DNA from: Methanobrevibacter thaueri
GTDB taxonomy: Archaea > Methanobacteriota > Methanobacteria > Methanobacteriales > Methanobacteriaceae
Direction: 5' to 3'
DNA length: 41,579 nucleotides
NCBI RefSeq assembly: GCF_015062905.1
Contig: NZ_SUTK01000013.1
Coordinates: 1-41,579, forward strand
Below the pieces are notes generated by a model that was not told the DNA's origin, made no database searches, and worked only from the letters and a program-made list of their open reading frames with translations. A program made the position numbers and the translations under genes. Positions 41,531 through 41,579 of this stretch are shown here, piece by piece. Position 1 is the stretch's first letter. The number at the start of each line of letters is the position of its first letter.

Positions 41531-41579
41531 TGGACCGAACGAGATTCGAACTCGTGATCTCCTCCACGTCAAAGAGGAA
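41531..41579 (-). tRNA. tRNA-Val (GAC), 5' part beyond the window
   Basis: The 3' two thirds of a tRNA on the minus strand: anticodon stem CCTCT/GGAGG (T-G closing pair) with loop TTGACGT (anticodon GAC), T arm ACGAG-TTCGAAT-CTCGT, then acceptor strand TCGGTCC and discriminator A. D arm and 5' acceptor strand lie outside the window. Confidence 0.85.

Overview
The window comes from an AT-rich hydrogenotrophic methanogenic archaeon of the order Methanobacteriales, most likely a Methanobrevibacter-like species. The evidence is a set of methanogen-only genes (methanogenesis marker proteins 2, 3, 5, 6, 15 and 17, F420-dependent NADP reductase, FilR1-type regulators), archaeal information genes (thermosome, S17e, Nob1, Hel308, Elp3), frequent GGTG or GGAGG ribosome binding sites and oligo-T terminators. 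No prophage, insertion sequence or CRISPR array was seen. The species call is inference.

Layout. 1-3.7 kb: mtnA, ppaC and a GT39-like membrane glycosyltransferase, all on minus. 3.9-9.2 kb: a minus-strand methyl-CoM reductase activation block, mmp3-mmp6-mmp5-mmp15-mmp17, followed by nifB behind its own TATA box; mmp15 carries a one-base frameshift near its 3' end. 9.3-10.1 kb: a secreted SNase-Ada fusion on plus. 10-13.5 kb: a minus operon nob1-DUF2117-mmp2-DUF4013. 13.5-16.3 kb: an unusual 15-unit, 11-bp phased tandem array, then two FilR1-like regulators, a small winged-helix protein and moaB on plus. 16.3-18.6 kb: PRC-barrel protein and pyrE on minus, xseAB on plus. 18.7-21 kb: a monooxygenase-fold protein and an NADP alcohol dehydrogenase plus npdG pair. 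21.5-24.3 kb: a second FilR1-like pair, paralogous to the first and in the same order, then cbiZ. 24.4-27.5 kb: thermosome and a coiled-coil protein with 31-residue repeats. 27.7-31.8 kb: lysC-dapA-dapB-asd operon. 31.9-34.5 kb: glycosyltransferase, archaeal shikimate kinase, chorismate mutase and S17e. 34.6-36 kb: thioredoxin-like protein and cbiD. 36.1-41.3 kb: hel308, DUF2098 and PRC-barrel genes, elp3 and a divergent deoC. The right edge holds tRNA-Phe and a truncated tRNA-Val on minus.

How the genes fit together. The mmp block plus nifB reads as a unit for activating methyl-CoM reductase: nifB has no nitrogenase genes nearby, which fits a role in supplying a nitrogenase-type Fe-S precursor to the activation complex. 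The adh-npdG pair passes electrons from alcohol through NADPH to F420H2. lysC-dapA-dapB-asd forms the common trunk to lysine, threonine and methionine, and aroK with chorismate mutase serves aromatic amino acids. cbiD and cbiZ serve corrinoid synthesis and salvage.

The most unusual signals are the 11-bp phased array upstream of the first regulator pair, the duplicated regulator pairs, the mmp15 frameshift, a DeoC-family protein with two of three catalytic positions changed, and several perfect dyads in promoter or leader regions.
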